Assembly: GCA_903828805.1 (NCBI GenBank) | Contig: CAIKNO010000188.1 | Coordinates: 1-39,747 of the forward strand | Origin: an uncultured Sandaracinus sp. | Lineage (GTDB): Bacteria > Myxococcota_A > Polyangia > Polyangiales > Sandaracinaceae | Direction: 5' to 3' | DNA: 39,747 nucleotides | Shown: in pieces, positions 16,079 to 24,078 of the stretch | Position numbering within the stretch: position 1 is the stretch's first letter | Layout: each line of letters starts with the position of its first letter | The notes under the pieces: model-generated | What the model was told of the DNA's origin: nothing | Databases searched by the model: none | Seen by the model: the letters and a program-made list of their open reading frames with translations, nothing else | Translations under genes and position numbers: made by a program

Positions 16079-16765
16079 TCAGCCGTTGCTCTTCTGCACC
16101 GGGCGGAACGGATGGAGGAAGTTCGTCAGGCTCGACGAGTTGCGCGTCGACATCCACAACCGCCCTTGGCCCTGGAAGTTGCACACGAGCCCCTCCCCGG
16201 AGAGGAAGAGTCCCCGCAACCCGCCGACCTTCTGGACGGTGTACGAGAGACCGCCGGTGAACGCGACCACGTGGCCGGTGTCGCAGATGTACCCGCCGGG
16301 GCCGACGTCCACGGGGTGGATGCCTCCATACGAGGCGAAGAAGAGCGGGCCGGTGCCCGTGCACTTCAGCAGGAACAGGCCCTGCCCCGAGAAGAACCCG
16401 CGGGTGCCGCCCCACGCGGTGTCGAGCGTCACGCCCGGGGCGGCCCCGAGGTAGGCGCCCGAGTTCATGAAGACCGGCGTGCGCCCGTCCATGGACACGA
16501 CCTCCACGTCGCCCTCGGGGGCCGGCGCGAAGAACAGGCGCTGCCCGGCCGCGCTCGCGGTGAACGTGTTCTGGAACACGCTCTCGCCGCCGAGGGCTTT
16601 CCGCTTCACGGCGGCGAGCAAGCCGCCTTGCATCGAGGTCTTCATCTCGATGCCGCCGTCGCGTGCGACCATCGCCGCGGACTCGCAGACCATCTGCTCG
16701 CCGGGGGCGTCGAAGGTCACCTGGACCATGGTGAAATCAGGCTTCTCGAGGAGGTCGTAGCGCAT
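16079..16765 (-). CDS. AIM24-family protein (third of three paralogues)
   Basis: 228 residues from the ATG at 16765. Family marks in order: EQMVCESAAMVARDGGIEMKT near the N-terminus; ALGGESVFQNTFTAS; VVSMDGRTPVFMNSGAYLGA; TRGFFSGQGLFLLKCTGTGP; FFASYGGIHPVDV; YICDTGHVVAFTGGLSYTV; and LFLSGEGLVCNFQGQGRLWM. This is the AIM24/TIGR00266 beta-rich fold, related in structure to the TRAP-like superfamily. Yeast Aim24 is a mitochondrial inner-membrane protein needed for MICOS integrity; bacterial roles are unknown. It follows the second paralogue by 52 nt. There is no signal peptide, so it is predicted cytoplasmic or membrane-peripheral. Confidence 0.88.
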   Translation of the reverse strand: MRYDLLEKPDFTMVQVTFDAPGEQMVCESAAMVARDGGIEMKTSMQGGLLAAVKRKALGGESVFQNTFTASAAGQRLFFAPAPEGDVEVVSMDGRTPVFMNSGAYLGAAPGVTLDTAWGGTRGFFSGQGLFLLKCTGTGPLFFASYGGIHPVDVGPGGYICDTGHVVAFTGGLSYTVQKVGGLRGLFLSGEGLVCNFQGQGRLWMSTRNSSSLTNFLHPFRPVQKSNG

Positions 16766-16817
16766 CGTCGGGTCTCTCCGCCGCGGGGAAGTCGAAGGGG
16801 CTGTTCGTGGAAGGCGC

Positions 16818-17519
16818 TCAGCCCCGGCGGGGCGGGAGCCGGCTGCCGACGGTGCGGCCATACTCCACGGGGTTTCGGGACTGGATCCAGATGCGGCCCT
16901 GTCCCTTGAAATGACAGACCAGACCCTCGCCCGACAGGAACGACGCGATCCAGCCGCCTCCGCTCTTGCCGACCGTGTACGTCAGGCCCGAATCCCACGC
17001 GACGAGATGCCCGGTGTCGATGACCAGGCTTCCGTCGCAGTCGAGCTGCGTGATGCCGCCGAACGCGCCGAAGAGGAGCTGTCCGGGGCTCTGGGCGGTG
17101 GCGCGCATGACGAACGCGCCCTCGCCGGAGAAGAACCCACGAAAGCCCTGGAGCTTGGTGTCCACCTGCACGTTCGGCGTCGCCGCGATGAACGAGCTCG
17201 ACGTGAGGTGATAGCCCTGCGGCGTCATCTCCACGACCTGCATGTCCCCGCAGAGCGCGTGCGCGAGGAGCACCTCGCCCGGGGTGTTCGTCGCGGTGAA
17301 GGTGTTCCGGAACCAGCTCTCGCCTCCGAGCACGCGCTTCAGGCCGCCGAGGATGCCGCCGAGCATTCCTCCGCCGGGCGCCTGGGGCATGCCCGACTGC
17401 ATCTGGATGTTCGGGGACATGCCGACCATGGCGCCCGACTCCGCGGTGATCTGCTCGCCGGGGTTCAGCAGGACGCGGGCGAGCGAGTGGGCAGGCCGGT
17501 AGCCGATCTCGATGTGCAT
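16818..17519 (-). CDS. AIM24-family protein (second of three paralogues)
   Basis: 233 residues. Starts MHIEIGYRPAHSLARVLLNP and continues GEQITAESGAMVGMSPNIQM, the standard TIGR00266 opening. A Gly/Met-rich insert (APGGGMLGGILGGL) leads into KRVLGGESWFRNTFTA, then SSFIAATPNVQVDT, FRGFFSGEGAFVMRATAQSP, LLFGAFGGITQLD, LVIDTGHLVAWDSGLTYTVG and SFLSGEGLVCHFKGQGRIWI. It is the closest of the three to the canonical bacterial form. It follows the first paralogue by 46 nt and precedes the third by 52 nt, which fits one operon read from about 18337. The glycine-rich insert could lie against membrane (inference). Confidence 0.9.
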   Translation of the reverse strand: MHIEIGYRPAHSLARVLLNPGEQITAESGAMVGMSPNIQMQSGMPQAPGGGMLGGILGGLKRVLGGESWFRNTFTATNTPGEVLLAHALCGDMQVVEMTPQGYHLTSSSFIAATPNVQVDTKLQGFRGFFSGEGAFVMRATAQSPGQLLFGAFGGITQLDCDGSLVIDTGHLVAWDSGLTYTVGKSGGGWIASFLSGEGLVCHFKGQGRIWIQSRNPVEYGRTVGSRLPPRRG

Positions 17520-17565
17520 CTGGGGGTCCTCGTCGTGGCGGTCGGGAAACAGTTCGCGCGCGTGT

Positions 17566-18306
17566 TCACTGCGGCAGGAGCGGCGTGAGCCAGCCCACCA
17601 GCGAGTTCAGGTTCCTGGACTGCACGTAGATCTTCCCGGTGCCCTGGAACTCGCACACGAGGCCCTCGCCGCCCGCGACGAAGCCGAGCAGACCGCCACC
17701 CGCGGAGCGGATGTTCATCTGGAGGTCGCCCTCGTATCCGACGAGGTGTCCGTTGTCGACCATGAAGGGGCCTCGGACCTCGACGACCTGCGAGCCGCCG
17801 TAACTGTTGAACCACACGTCGCCGGTGCCCGTCACCTCGAGCATGAAGGCGCCCTCCCGCGCGAGGATCGTCTTCCATCCCCCGAACTTCAGGCCGACCG
17901 AGACGTCACCGACCGACGCGAGGTAGGCGCCGCTCGAGAGCACGAGGCGCTCTCCGGGCGCGAGCCTGCGGTGCGTGACCTCGCCGGCCATGCCCGGCGC
18001 GACCCACACGCTCCCGGGTGCGGTGCCGTGGAAGTGGTTGGTGAAGAAGCTCTCGCCTCCGGCGAGCTTTCGGATGAAGGCGAGACAGACCGCCACGAGG
18101 AACCCGAAGAATCCGGGATCGCGGCCGGCGCTCATCTTGACGTCCATGGTCAGATGAGACGATCGGGCGACCATCGCGCCGGCCTCGGCGCACAGCACCT
18201 GACCGGGCAGGAGGTCGACCCGCAGGAGTGCGAACGAAGGGCCGTGGGTGATCTGGTGGGCCACGCTGGCGCTACCGCCCTGGGGGACCATCGGGTGCTG
18301 GTTCAT
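17566..18306 (-). CDS. AIM24-family protein (first of three paralogues, with hydrophobic insert)
   Basis: 246 residues from the ATG at 18306, preceded by a GAGGAA ribosome binding site; the longer open frame upstream is DAG-repeat antisense and is rejected. Family marks: QVLCAEAGAMVARSSHLTMD, LAGGESFFTNHFHG, ERLVLSSGAYLASVGDVSVG, ILAREGAFMLEVTGTGDVWF, NSYGGSQVVEVRGPFMVDNG and GFVAGGEGLVCEFQGTGKIY. Between the first two marks is a hydrophobic stretch PGFFGFLVAVCLAFIRK (about 83-99) not seen in the other two, a possible membrane-embedded segment. It is promoter-proximal in the triplet, so it may set expression and location of the other members. Confidence 0.88.
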   Translation of the reverse strand: MNQHPMVPQGGSASVAHQITHGPSFALLRVDLLPGQVLCAEAGAMVARSSHLTMDVKMSAGRDPGFFGFLVAVCLAFIRKLAGGESFFTNHFHGTAPGSVWVAPGMAGEVTHRRLAPGERLVLSSGAYLASVGDVSVGLKFGGWKTILAREGAFMLEVTGTGDVWFNSYGGSQVVEVRGPFMVDNGHLVGYEGDLQMNIRSAGGGLLGFVAGGEGLVCEFQGTGKIYVQSRNLNSLVGWLTPLLPQ

Positions 18307-18343
18307 GTCGCTCGTTCCTCGCTCGTCGACGTCGTCGCGCGCG

Positions 18344-18372
18344 ACCGTATCCCAGCCGGGGGCGGTTGGGAA
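18344..18372 (-). promoter_or_regulatory. Candidate promoter of the AIM24 operon
   Basis: On the minus strand TTCCCA (18372-18367) and TACGGT (18349-18344) are separated by 17 nt, four and three matches to the sigma70 boxes. Transcription would begin near 18337, leaving a leader of about 30 nt with a GAGGAA site before the ATG at 18306. Confidence 0.45.
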
Positions 18373-18442
18373 TCGGGCCCATGAATCCAGCCGATCCTCC
18401 CGACGGTGCGCAGACCGTCCCGGGGTGGTGTACCGTCGCCCG

Positions 18443-19300
18443 ATGCGCAGGGCTCTTCTCGTCGGATGGGTGTTGTGGATGGGTCTCGGCGCCGGTTGCA
18501 CCGGGCGGACGGTGGTCGGCGGATCCGACGCAGGCCGTCGCGATGGGGGCGCGCCGCAGGATGCGGAGCCTCTCGATGCCGACCTCGGCGACGCGGGTCC
18601 GTCGGATGCCGCGGCGCCGCTCGCCGATGCGGGCAGCGCCCTCGACGCGGGCCGCCCGGACGCGGGCGCGGTGCTCGACGCGGGCCGCGCAGATGGTGGC
18701 CGCGCGGACGCGGGCGTCGGGACCGATGCAGGTCGGACGGACGCGGGCGTGCGGGACGCCGGCCCGCCGGATGCCGGCCCGCCGGATGCCGGCCCGCCGG
18801 ATGCTGGCCGTCCCGACGCCGGGGCCGTGGATGCCGGACCCACGATGCCCGGCGGTGACGTGGCGTTCCCGACCGACGTCTCGACGTCTTGCTACGCGAT
18901 GGGCGGGTGCATGCCGCTCGGCACGGGCGGGGGTGGGGTGCATTACGTCTCCGGCGACTCCCTCGAGGAGACGGTGACGTTCGCGGCCCCGTCGATCTCC
19001 GGCCTGTCTCTCTCCTTCGACATGGACGACCTGACGACGGGTTGCGCGGTCGGCGCCGTGAACACCTTCGCGGTGCTGGTGAACGGCACGCGGGTCGGGA
19101 CCTACTCCTTCACGTCCGCCCCCTCGGGCACCGCCGTGGGACGCACCTCCTTCAACGAGCGCTACACGTTCGCGTCGATCGCCGGCACCGGCGCGGGCGA
19201 CCGCTACACGGTGCGGTTCGAGGCGACCAGCACTGTGTGTCCTGGCGGTTCGTCGTGGAACTGGTTTGCGGGCGGCGTGGCCCGCGCCACCACGCCGTGA
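18443..19300 (+). CDS. DAG-repeat lipoprotein with C-terminal beta domain
   Basis: 285 residues. Signal MRRALLVGWVLWMGLGAGC ends in lipobox LGAGC (Cys19). Residues about 28-133 consist of spaced Asp-Ala-Gly triplets (PPDAG, RPDAG, ADAG), a low-complexity stalk typical of myxobacterial surface lipoproteins. The C-terminal 150 residues form one domain: TSCYAMGGCMPLGTGGGG, VTFAAPSISGLSLSFDMDDL, NTFAVLVNGTRVGTYSF and YTVRFEATSTVCPGGSSWNW, a likely beta-sandwich with two possible disulfides. This suggests surface display of a small binding domain on a flexible stalk (inference). It is divergent from the AIM24 operon, with TACCGT at 18431-18436, 6 nt before the ATG and no ribosome binding site. Confidence 0.8.
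   Translation: MRRALLVGWVLWMGLGAGCTGRTVVGGSDAGRRDGGAPQDAEPLDADLGDAGPSDAAAPLADAGSALDAGRPDAGAVLDAGRADGGRADAGVGTDAGRTDAGVRDAGPPDAGPPDAGPPDAGRPDAGAVDAGPTMPGGDVAFPTDVSTSCYAMGGCMPLGTGGGGVHYVSGDSLEETVTFAAPSISGLSLSFDMDDLTTGCAVGAVNTFAVLVNGTRVGTYSFTSAPSGTAVGRTSFNERYTFASIAGTGAGDRYTVRFEATSTVCPGGSSWNWFAGGVARATTP
18759..18803 (+). repeat. 15-bp tandem repeat in the DAG stalk
   Basis: Three identical units of CCGGCCCGCCGGATG (18759-18773, 18774-18788, 18789-18803) encode Ala-Gly-Pro-Pro-Asp repeats. They lie within a longer region of degenerate DAG codons (about 18520-18840). Identity at the DNA level in an otherwise diverged stalk suggests recent slippage; frame is kept. Confidence 0.85.
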
Positions 19301-19324
19301 GGGCGGGCTTGCGGGTCCCTCGTT

Positions 19325-19369
19325 CCGTGCCGGATCCGACGTGATGCAGCAATCACTTGCATGGCACGG
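19325..19369 (+). other. Nested inverted repeat upstream of rpsU
   Basis: Outer arms CCGTGCC (19325-19331) and GGCACGG (19363-19369) match perfectly, and between them GTGAT (19341-19345) pairs with ATCAC (19352-19356). It lies 24 nt after the DAG-lipoprotein stop and 42 nt before the rpsU start. It could terminate the upstream gene or form a leader structure of rpsU. The inner part is A/T-richer than its surroundings. No U-tract follows. Confidence 0.4.
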
Positions 19370-19411
19370 ATCCTCGTGCGATGGTGCCGGCCCTTTCAGA
19401 AGGAGTCTTTC

Positions 19412-19660
19412 GTGAGCTCGGAGAATCCTGCGCAGCAACTCGGTGATGCGATCCAGTGCAAGCCCGTCGAAGTCGCCGTCGGCGAGAAGGGCGTCGAGCG
19501 CGCGATCAAGCATCTCAAGCGCAAGATGGCCGCGGAAGGCATCCTTCGCGAACTCAAGCGCCGTCGCCACTACATGAAGCCGTCGGTCAAGCGACGGAAG
19601 AAGGAGTCGGAGGCCGCGCGCCGCCGGCGCAAGCGCGAGAAGCAGGTCCCGGTTCGCTGA
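19412..19660 (+). CDS. rpsU: 30S ribosomal protein S21
   Basis: 82 residues from a GTG with a strong AAGGAG site 7 nt upstream; the frame opens earlier, at 19361, but has no binding site there. The S21 core is VEVAVGEKGVERAIKHLKRK, then MAAEGILRELKRRRHYMKPS and VKRRKKESEAARRRRKRE. Compared with the usual form (core at residue 1-2) it carries about 18 extra N-terminal residues (SSENPAQQLGDAIQCKP), ending just before the beta start. bS21 sits near the anti-Shine-Dalgarno end of 16S rRNA and aids initiation. The gene stands alone, not in the rpsU-dnaG-rpoD operon known elsewhere, and converges on clpB. Confidence 0.93.
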   Translation: MSSENPAQQLGDAIQCKPVEVAVGEKGVERAIKHLKRKMAAEGILRELKRRRHYMKPSVKRRKKESEAARRRRKREKQVPVR

Positions 19661-19725
19661 ACCGTCCTGCCCGGGCTCGAGGCGCATGTCGGGGTCATCC
19701 CCGGAGCCCCTCATAGCCTCCGTCA

Positions 19726-19777
19726 CGAAACGACTCACCCCGGGGACCCTACGGTCCACCGGGGTGTTCGTGTTTCG
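19726..19777. terminator. Stem-loop between convergent rpsU and clpB
   Basis: CGAAAC (19726) through CACCCCGG and GGACC pairs with GGTCC, CCGGGGTG and GTTTCG (ending 19777), leaving a CTAC loop and small bulges. The core stem is 13 bp with one bulged base. It lies in the 162-nt gap between two convergent stop codons and is placed to stop both transcripts; U-rich tails are short (TTCGTGTTTCG on plus). Confidence 0.6.
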
Positions 19778-19822
19778 GGGTTCGTCGCGGTCCCAGCGTC
19801 TGCCGGGACCCGACGATGGTCG

Positions 19823-22456
19823 TCACGCCTCCACGGAGTTCCGGGGGCCGGCCGGCCGCGGCCGCTCTTCACCCGTGCGGACGAACTCGAACGCGAGGCC
19901 GCCCTCGGCGTTCCGGGTGACGCGCGCGGTCTGCCCCGCGACGAATCGACCTGCGAGGATGTCCTCGGCGAGGGGGTTCTCGAGGTGCCGCTGGATGGCG
20001 CGCTTCAAGGGGCGGGCGCCGAACACCGGGTCGTATCCGACCTCGGCGAGAAAGTCCTTGGCGGCGTCCACCAGCTCGATCCCGAGATCCCGCGTCTCGA
20101 GTCGGCCTTGGAAGCGTCGGAGCTGGATGTCGACGATGTCGCGCAGGTGGGCCGCATCGAGCCGCTCGAAGACGACCGTCTCGTCGAGGCGGTTGAGAAA
20201 CTCGGGCCGGAACTGCGCCCGCAGATCCTCCAGGACGGCGCGGCGGATCTCCGCGGCGTCGTGCAGATGGAGCGTGTGCTGCGAGCCGACGTTGCTCGTC
20301 AGCACGATGACCGTGTTGCGGAAGTCGACCGTGCGGCCCTGACCGTCCGTCAGGCGGCCGTCGTCGAGCACCTGCAGCAGCACGTTCCACACGTCGGGGT
20401 GCGCCTTCTCGATCTCGTCGAAGAGCAGGACCGAGTAGGGCCGACGCCTCACGGGCTCGGTGAGCTGGCCGCCCTCCTCGTAGCCGACGTAGCCGGGCGG
20501 GGCGCCGATCAGCCGGGCGACCGTGTGCTTCTCCATGTACTCGGACATGTCGATGCGGATCATGGCGCGCTCGTCGTCGAACAGGATCTCCGCGAGGGCG
20601 CGGGCGAGCTCCGTCTTGCCGACGCCGGTCGGCCCGAGGAACAGGAAGCTCCCCACCGGTCGGTTCGGGTCGCCCAGCCCCGCGCGCGATCGACGCACGG
20701 CGTTCGACACCGCCACCAGCGCCTCACGCTGACCGACCACCCGCAACCGCAGCGCGTCCTCCATGCGAAGGAGCTTCTCGCGCTCGCTCTCCAGCATCTT
20801 GGTGACGGGCACGCCGGTCCACTTGGACACCACCGCCGCGATGTCCTCGTCGGTGACCTCTTCCTTCAGGAAGCTCATTCCCTGCTGAACTTCGGCGAGC
20901 TTGGCCCGCGCCTCCTGCACCTCTCGCTCGGCGGCGGGCACGTCGCCGTGCTGCAGTCTCGCGGCGGCCTCGTAGTCGCGGGTGCGCTGGGCCCGGTCGA
21001 GGTCGACCTTCAGGTCTTCGACGTGTTGCTTCGCATCGCGGATGGTCTCGATGAGCTCCTTCTCGCGGAGCCATTGCGCGCGCATGCCGTCGCGCTTCTC
21101 GCGGAGCTCCGAGAGCTCGCCCTCGAGCTCGCCGAGCCGCTTCTTGCTGGCGGGATCGCTCTCCTTCTTGAGGGCTTGCTTCTCGACCTCGAGCTGCACG
21201 AGCTTCCGCTCGACGAGGTCGATCTCGCCGGGGAGCGACTCGATCTCCATCTTCAGGCGCGCCGCGGCCTCGTCCACGAGATCGATGGCCTTGTCCGGCA
21301 GGAACCGGTCGGTGATGTAGCGGTCGGAGAGGGTCGCGGCCGCGATGATGGCCGCGTCCTGGATGCGGATGCCGTGGTGCGCCTCGTACTTCTCCTTGAG
21401 ACCGCGCAGGATGCCGATCGTGTCCTGCACGCTGGGCTGACCGACGAAGACCGGCTGGAAACGCCGAGCGAAGGCGGCGTCCTTCTCGATGTGCTTGCGG
21501 TACTCGTCGAGGGTCGTGGCACCGATGCAACGGAGCTCGCCCCGGGCGAGCGCCGGCTTGAGCATGTTGCTCGCATCCATCGCGCCTTCGCCCGCGCCCG
21601 CGCCGACGATGGTGTGCAGCTCGTCGATGAAGAGGATCACCGCGCCCGCGGCCGCCTCGACCTCCTTGAGCAGCGCCTTCAGGCGATCCTCGAATTCGCC
21701 GCGGTACTTGGCCCCGGCCACCATCGCGCCGAGGTCGAGCGAGAGCAGGCGCTTGTCCTGCAGGGACTCCGGTACATCCCCCTGCGCGATGCGCTGGGCG
21801 ATGCCCTCGACGATCGCGGTCTTGCCGACGCCCGGTTCGCCGATGAGGACCGGGTTGTTCTTGGTGCGTCGGGACAGGACCTGGATGACCCGCCGGATCT
21901 CCTCGTCGCGGCCGATGACGGGATCGATCTTTCCGTGGCGCGCTGCCTGCGTGAGATCGCGGGCGTACTTCTCGAGCGCCTGGAACTTCCCCTCCGGTTC
22001 CGGATCGGTGACCCGCTGCGCGCCCCGCACCTCCCGCAGCGCGCCGAGCAGCGCATCGCGCGTCAGGCCCTTGGCGAGGAAGAGCTTCTGGAGCTCGTCG
22101 TCGCGCTGCCGCGTCACCGCGAGCAGGACGTGCTCGGCGCTCGTGTATTCGTCCTTGAGCTGCTCGGTCTCGGTCCACGCCTCCGTGAGCAGCATCCGCG
22201 TGCGGCGGGCCAGCGAGGGCTCCGAGCCCCCGCTCACCTTGGGCATCTTGGCGAGCCGCTGACGCAGCGCCTCCACGAGGGGACGCACGTCCGCCCCGGC
22301 CTTCTGCACGATCGGCACCGCGACGCCGCCCTCCTGGGACAGCAACGCGAGCACCACGTGCTCGGGATAGAGCTCGGGGTTGCCCATCTCGTTCGCGACC
22401 TGCTGCGCGGCCGCGAGGCCCTCTCGGGTCTTGGTGGTCAGTCGATCCAGGCGCAT
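19823..22456 (-). CDS. clpB: ATP-dependent disaggregase ClpB
   Basis: 877 residues from the ATG at 22456, which follows GGGGAG by 5 nt; a longer frame reaches 22534 without a binding site. Parts in order: the N-domain with two Clp_N repeats ([36 protein letters not shown]); AAA-1 with Walker A GEPGVGKT and Walker B FIDELH; a coiled-coil M-domain (about 405-525, rich in Lys/Glu, [18 protein letters not shown]), which separates ClpB from ClpA/C; AAA-2 with [18 protein letters not shown] and the sensor [18 protein letters not shown]. It unfolds aggregated proteins together with DnaK. The tail after the last domain is Pro/Arg-rich. No dnaK or grpE is nearby. Confidence 0.96.
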   Translation of the reverse strand: MRLDRLTTKTREGLAAAQQVANEMGNPELYPEHVVLALLSQEGGVAVPIVQKAGADVRPLVEALRQRLAKMPKVSGGSEPSLARRTRMLLTEAWTETEQLKDEYTSAEHVLLAVTRQRDDELQKLFLAKGLTRDALLGALREVRGAQRVTDPEPEGKFQALEKYARDLTQAARHGKIDPVIGRDEEIRRVIQVLSRRTKNNPVLIGEPGVGKTAIVEGIAQRIAQGDVPESLQDKRLLSLDLGAMVAGAKYRGEFEDRLKALLKEVEAAAGAVILFIDELHTIVGAGAGEGAMDASNMLKPALARGELRCIGATTLDEYRKHIEKDAAFARRFQPVFVGQPSVQDTIGILRGLKEKYEAHHGIRIQDAAIIAAATLSDRYITDRFLPDKAIDLVDEAAARLKMEIESLPGEIDLVERKLVQLEVEKQALKKESDPASKKRLGELEGELSELREKRDGMRAQWLREKELIETIRDAKQHVEDLKVDLDRAQRTRDYEAAARLQHGDVPAAEREVQEARAKLAEVQQGMSFLKEEVTDEDIAAVVSKWTGVPVTKMLESEREKLLRMEDALRLRVVGQREALVAVSNAVRRSRAGLGDPNRPVGSFLFLGPTGVGKTELARALAEILFDDERAMIRIDMSEYMEKHTVARLIGAPPGYVGYEEGGQLTEPVRRRPYSVLLFDEIEKAHPDVWNVLLQVLDDGRLTDGQGRTVDFRNTVIVLTSNVGSQHTLHLHDAAEIRRAVLEDLRAQFRPEFLNRLDETVVFERLDAAHLRDIVDIQLRRFQGRLETRDLGIELVDAAKDFLAEVGYDPVFGARPLKRAIQRHLENPLAEDILAGRFVAGQTARVTRNAEGGLAFEFVRTGEERPRPAGPRNSVEA

Positions 22457-22549
22457 CGCACTCCCCGTTCTTTCGACCGCGCGTGGGAGCAGACCCGGCG
22501 GGACGTCGACGACCGCGTCCGCTCCGCTGACCACCGCTTCGGCCCACGG

Positions 22550-22577
22550 AAACTAAACACGGGATCGAGGCGGTCAA
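22550..22577 (-). promoter_or_regulatory. Candidate sigma70-type promoter of clpB
   Basis: On the minus strand TTGACC (22577-22572) and TAGTTT (22555-22550) are 16 nt apart. Transcription would start near 22543, giving a leader of about 87 nt. The heat-shock sigma32 pattern (CTTGAAA with CCCCAT) and a CIRCE repeat are not visible here, so heat induction cannot be inferred from this site. Confidence 0.55.
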
Positions 22578-22647
22578 CGGGCCATCTTCGACGGGCGGGC
22601 GTGGCGGCGCTTGCCAGTCCCTCGGCCCACGCGCTAGGTCCCCGTCC

Positions 22648-23160
22648 ATGTCGTCGTCCCCCGCTGCCGTCCTGCTTCGCGCCGCCTCGCTCATCGCCGC
22701 GCTGAGCGTGGCCGCGGCGGGTTGCGAGGGGGCCACCACGCGCGTCGATCGCAGGTTCGCGACGCCCGAGCGCACGGTGCACACGCTGCTCGAGGCGTAC
22801 GACCTCGACGGCCTCTCGCAGGATGCGATCCGGGGGCGCCTCGCCGCGCGGGAGCGCTTCGTGCTGCGCGACCGCGAGGCCTACGAGGGATGCTTCGCCG
22901 ACTTGAACGGCGCGGCGGCCGAGGGCATGGCGGGGTGGGTGCTCGGCGCGCTCGCCGCGGGACGTGACGAACTGCGGACGGAGATGACCCCCGTGCGTGC
23001 GACCGTGTCCCCGCGCGAGGGCGTCCGGATCGTGATGCGGTCCGACGCCGGCGCGTGGCGCATCGTGTTGAGGGAGAGCGTGCCCGCGGAGGTGCAGCGT
23101 GGCCTCGCGACCCTGGCCGCCCGCGCCGAAGAGCAGGCGCGCCGCCGCGGACAGGAGTGA
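22648..23160 (+). CDS. Lipoprotein of unknown function
   Basis: 170 residues. The signal MSSSPAAVLLRAASLIAALSVAAAGC ends in an AAGC lipobox. The mature part is helical at first (RTVHTLLEAYDLDGLSQDAI, RGRLAARERFVLRDREAYEG), then contains a beta segment (MTPVRATVSPREGVRIVMRS, AGAWRIVLRESVP) and an Ala/Arg-rich C-terminal helix. The layout resembles NTF2-like lipoproteins that bind small ligands, but no motif confirms this. A TAGGTC hexamer ends 7 nt before the ATG and no ribosome binding site is seen. It is divergent from clpB and converges on the SDR gene with a 23-nt gap. Confidence 0.7.
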   Translation: MSSSPAAVLLRAASLIAALSVAAAGCEGATTRVDRRFATPERTVHTLLEAYDLDGLSQDAIRGRLAARERFVLRDREAYEGCFADLNGAAAEGMAGWVLGALAAGRDELRTEMTPVRATVSPREGVRIVMRSDAGAWRIVLRESVPAEVQRGLATLAARAEEQARRRGQE

Positions 23161-23183
23161 ACCCGGCGCGGCGGTGCCTTCGT

Positions 23184-23948
23184 TCAGAGCGTCCAGCCTC
23201 CGTCGACGACCATCGTCGCGCCCGTGGTGTACGCCCCGGCGTCGCTCGCGAGCAGCAGCGCCATCCCCGCGATGTCGATCGGCTGCGCGACCTTCTTGAG
23301 CGCGGTCCGGTCCATCACGAACTGCAAGATCTCGGGGTTCGCGGTCAGCGCCCCCGCGAACTTCGTATCGACCAGCCCCGGGGCGATGGCGTTCACCCGG
23401 ATGCCCGCGGTCCCGAGCTCCATCGCGAGCGTCTTGGTCATCGAGATGACCGCGGCCTTGGTCATGGCGTACACGCCCTGCAACGGCATCGCGAGCAGCC
23501 CCGCCACGCTCGCGACGTTCACGATCGAACCCGGCGCGCCCCGGGCCATCAGGTGCTGCGCGACGGCCCGCGTCGCGAAGAAGTAGCCCTTCGTGTTGAC
23601 CTCGAAGGTCTTGTCCCACGCGGCCTCGTCGATGCTCATCATCGGGCCGAAGTACGGGTTCGTGGCGGCGTTGTTCACCAGCACGTCGACCTTGCCGAAG
23701 CGGGCCACGGCGGCCTCGACGAGGGCCTCGACCTGATCCCGCGATCCGGTGTGGCACGCCTTCGCGAACGCGTCTCCGCCGTCCTTCCGGATCGAGGCGG
23801 CGACCGCCTCGAGGCCCTCGATCTTGCGCGATGCGAGCACGACCTTGGCCCCATGGGAGGCGAAGGTTCGGGCGATCGACTCTCCGATGCCCCGGCTCGC
23901 GCCGGTGACGATGGCGACCTTGTCGCGAAGGTGAATCAGCGGCTCCAC
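23184..23948 (-). CDS. SDR-family NAD(P)-dependent oxidoreductase
   Basis: 254 residues from a GTG with GAGGAGG 4-5 nt upstream. Classical short-chain dehydrogenase: nucleotide-binding TGASRGIG, the structural VNNAATNPYFG, the active site with Ser (NVASVAG) and YxxxK (YAMTKAA), then IRVNAIAPGLVDTKF and a C-terminal ATMVVDGGW. An Arg after the second strand (ASRK) suggests NADP(H) preference. Length and motifs resemble the FabG/BKR group and glucose-1-dehydrogenases; the NPYFGPM insert is like a subgroup often called DHRS4-like carbonyl reductases. The substrate cannot be predicted. It is divergent from the moa genes. Confidence 0.9.
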   Translation of the reverse strand: MEPLIHLRDKVAIVTGASRGIGESIARTFASHGAKVVLASRKIEGLEAVAASIRKDGGDAFAKACHTGSRDQVEALVEAAVARFGKVDVLVNNAATNPYFGPMMSIDEAAWDKTFEVNTKGYFFATRAVAQHLMARGAPGSIVNVASVAGLLAMPLQGVYAMTKAAVISMTKTLAMELGTAGIRVNAIAPGLVDTKFAGALTANPEILQFVMDRTALKKVAQPIDIAGMALLLASDAGAYTTGATMVVDGGWTL

Positions 23949-23977
23949 GTGTCCTCCTCGGCCCGAAGGCGCGCGCC

Positions 23978-23983
23978 ATCATA
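23978..23983 (-). promoter_or_regulatory. Candidate -10 element for the SDR gene
   Basis: TATGAT on the minus strand (5 of 6 matches to TATAAT) lies 30 nt before the GTG at 23948; a start near 23971 would leave a leader of about 23 nt that includes GAGGAGG. No clear -35 is seen 16-18 nt upstream. Confidence 0.5.
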
Positions 23984-24013
23984 GCGGCGGACGCGTCCCG
24001 CTGCTGCGTGGGC

Positions 24014-24019
24014 TATCGT
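24014..24019 (+). promoter_or_regulatory. Candidate -10 element for the moa leader ORF
   Basis: TATCGT ends 8 nt before an ATG at 24028, the same geometry as the other candidate leaderless starts in the window. No -35 box or ribosome binding site accompanies it. It is divergent from the SDR -10 element 30 nt away. Confidence 0.4.
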
Positions 24020-24027
24020 TCGGCTCG

Positions 24028-24078
24028 ATGCCCGCCCGCGCCCCTGCCGCAGCCGATGGCTCCGGAGCCTTCTCGTGA
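24028..24078 (+). CDS. Possible 16-residue leader peptide overlapping moaD
   Basis: ATG at 24028 opens a frame of 16 codons (MPARAPAAADGSGAFS) ending in TGA at 24076-24078. The stop overlaps the GTG start of moaD as GTGA, the same overlap that joins moaD to moaE. moaD has no clear ribosome binding site of its own, so translation of this short frame could deliver ribosomes to it. The composition is Ala/Pro-rich, not that of a signal peptide. It may be fortuitous; the exact overlap is the main argument. Confidence 0.4.
   Translation: MPARAPAAADGSGAFS

Noticed and set aside
19361-19380. GGCACG...GTGC before rpsU as a sigma54 -24/-12 site
   Set aside because: The GG to GC distance is 15, not 12, and the sequence is part of an inverted repeat.
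19985-22705. Open frame of 906 codons on the plus strand opposite clpB
   Set aside because: Antisense to a full ClpB with both AAA+ modules; no motif in its own translation.
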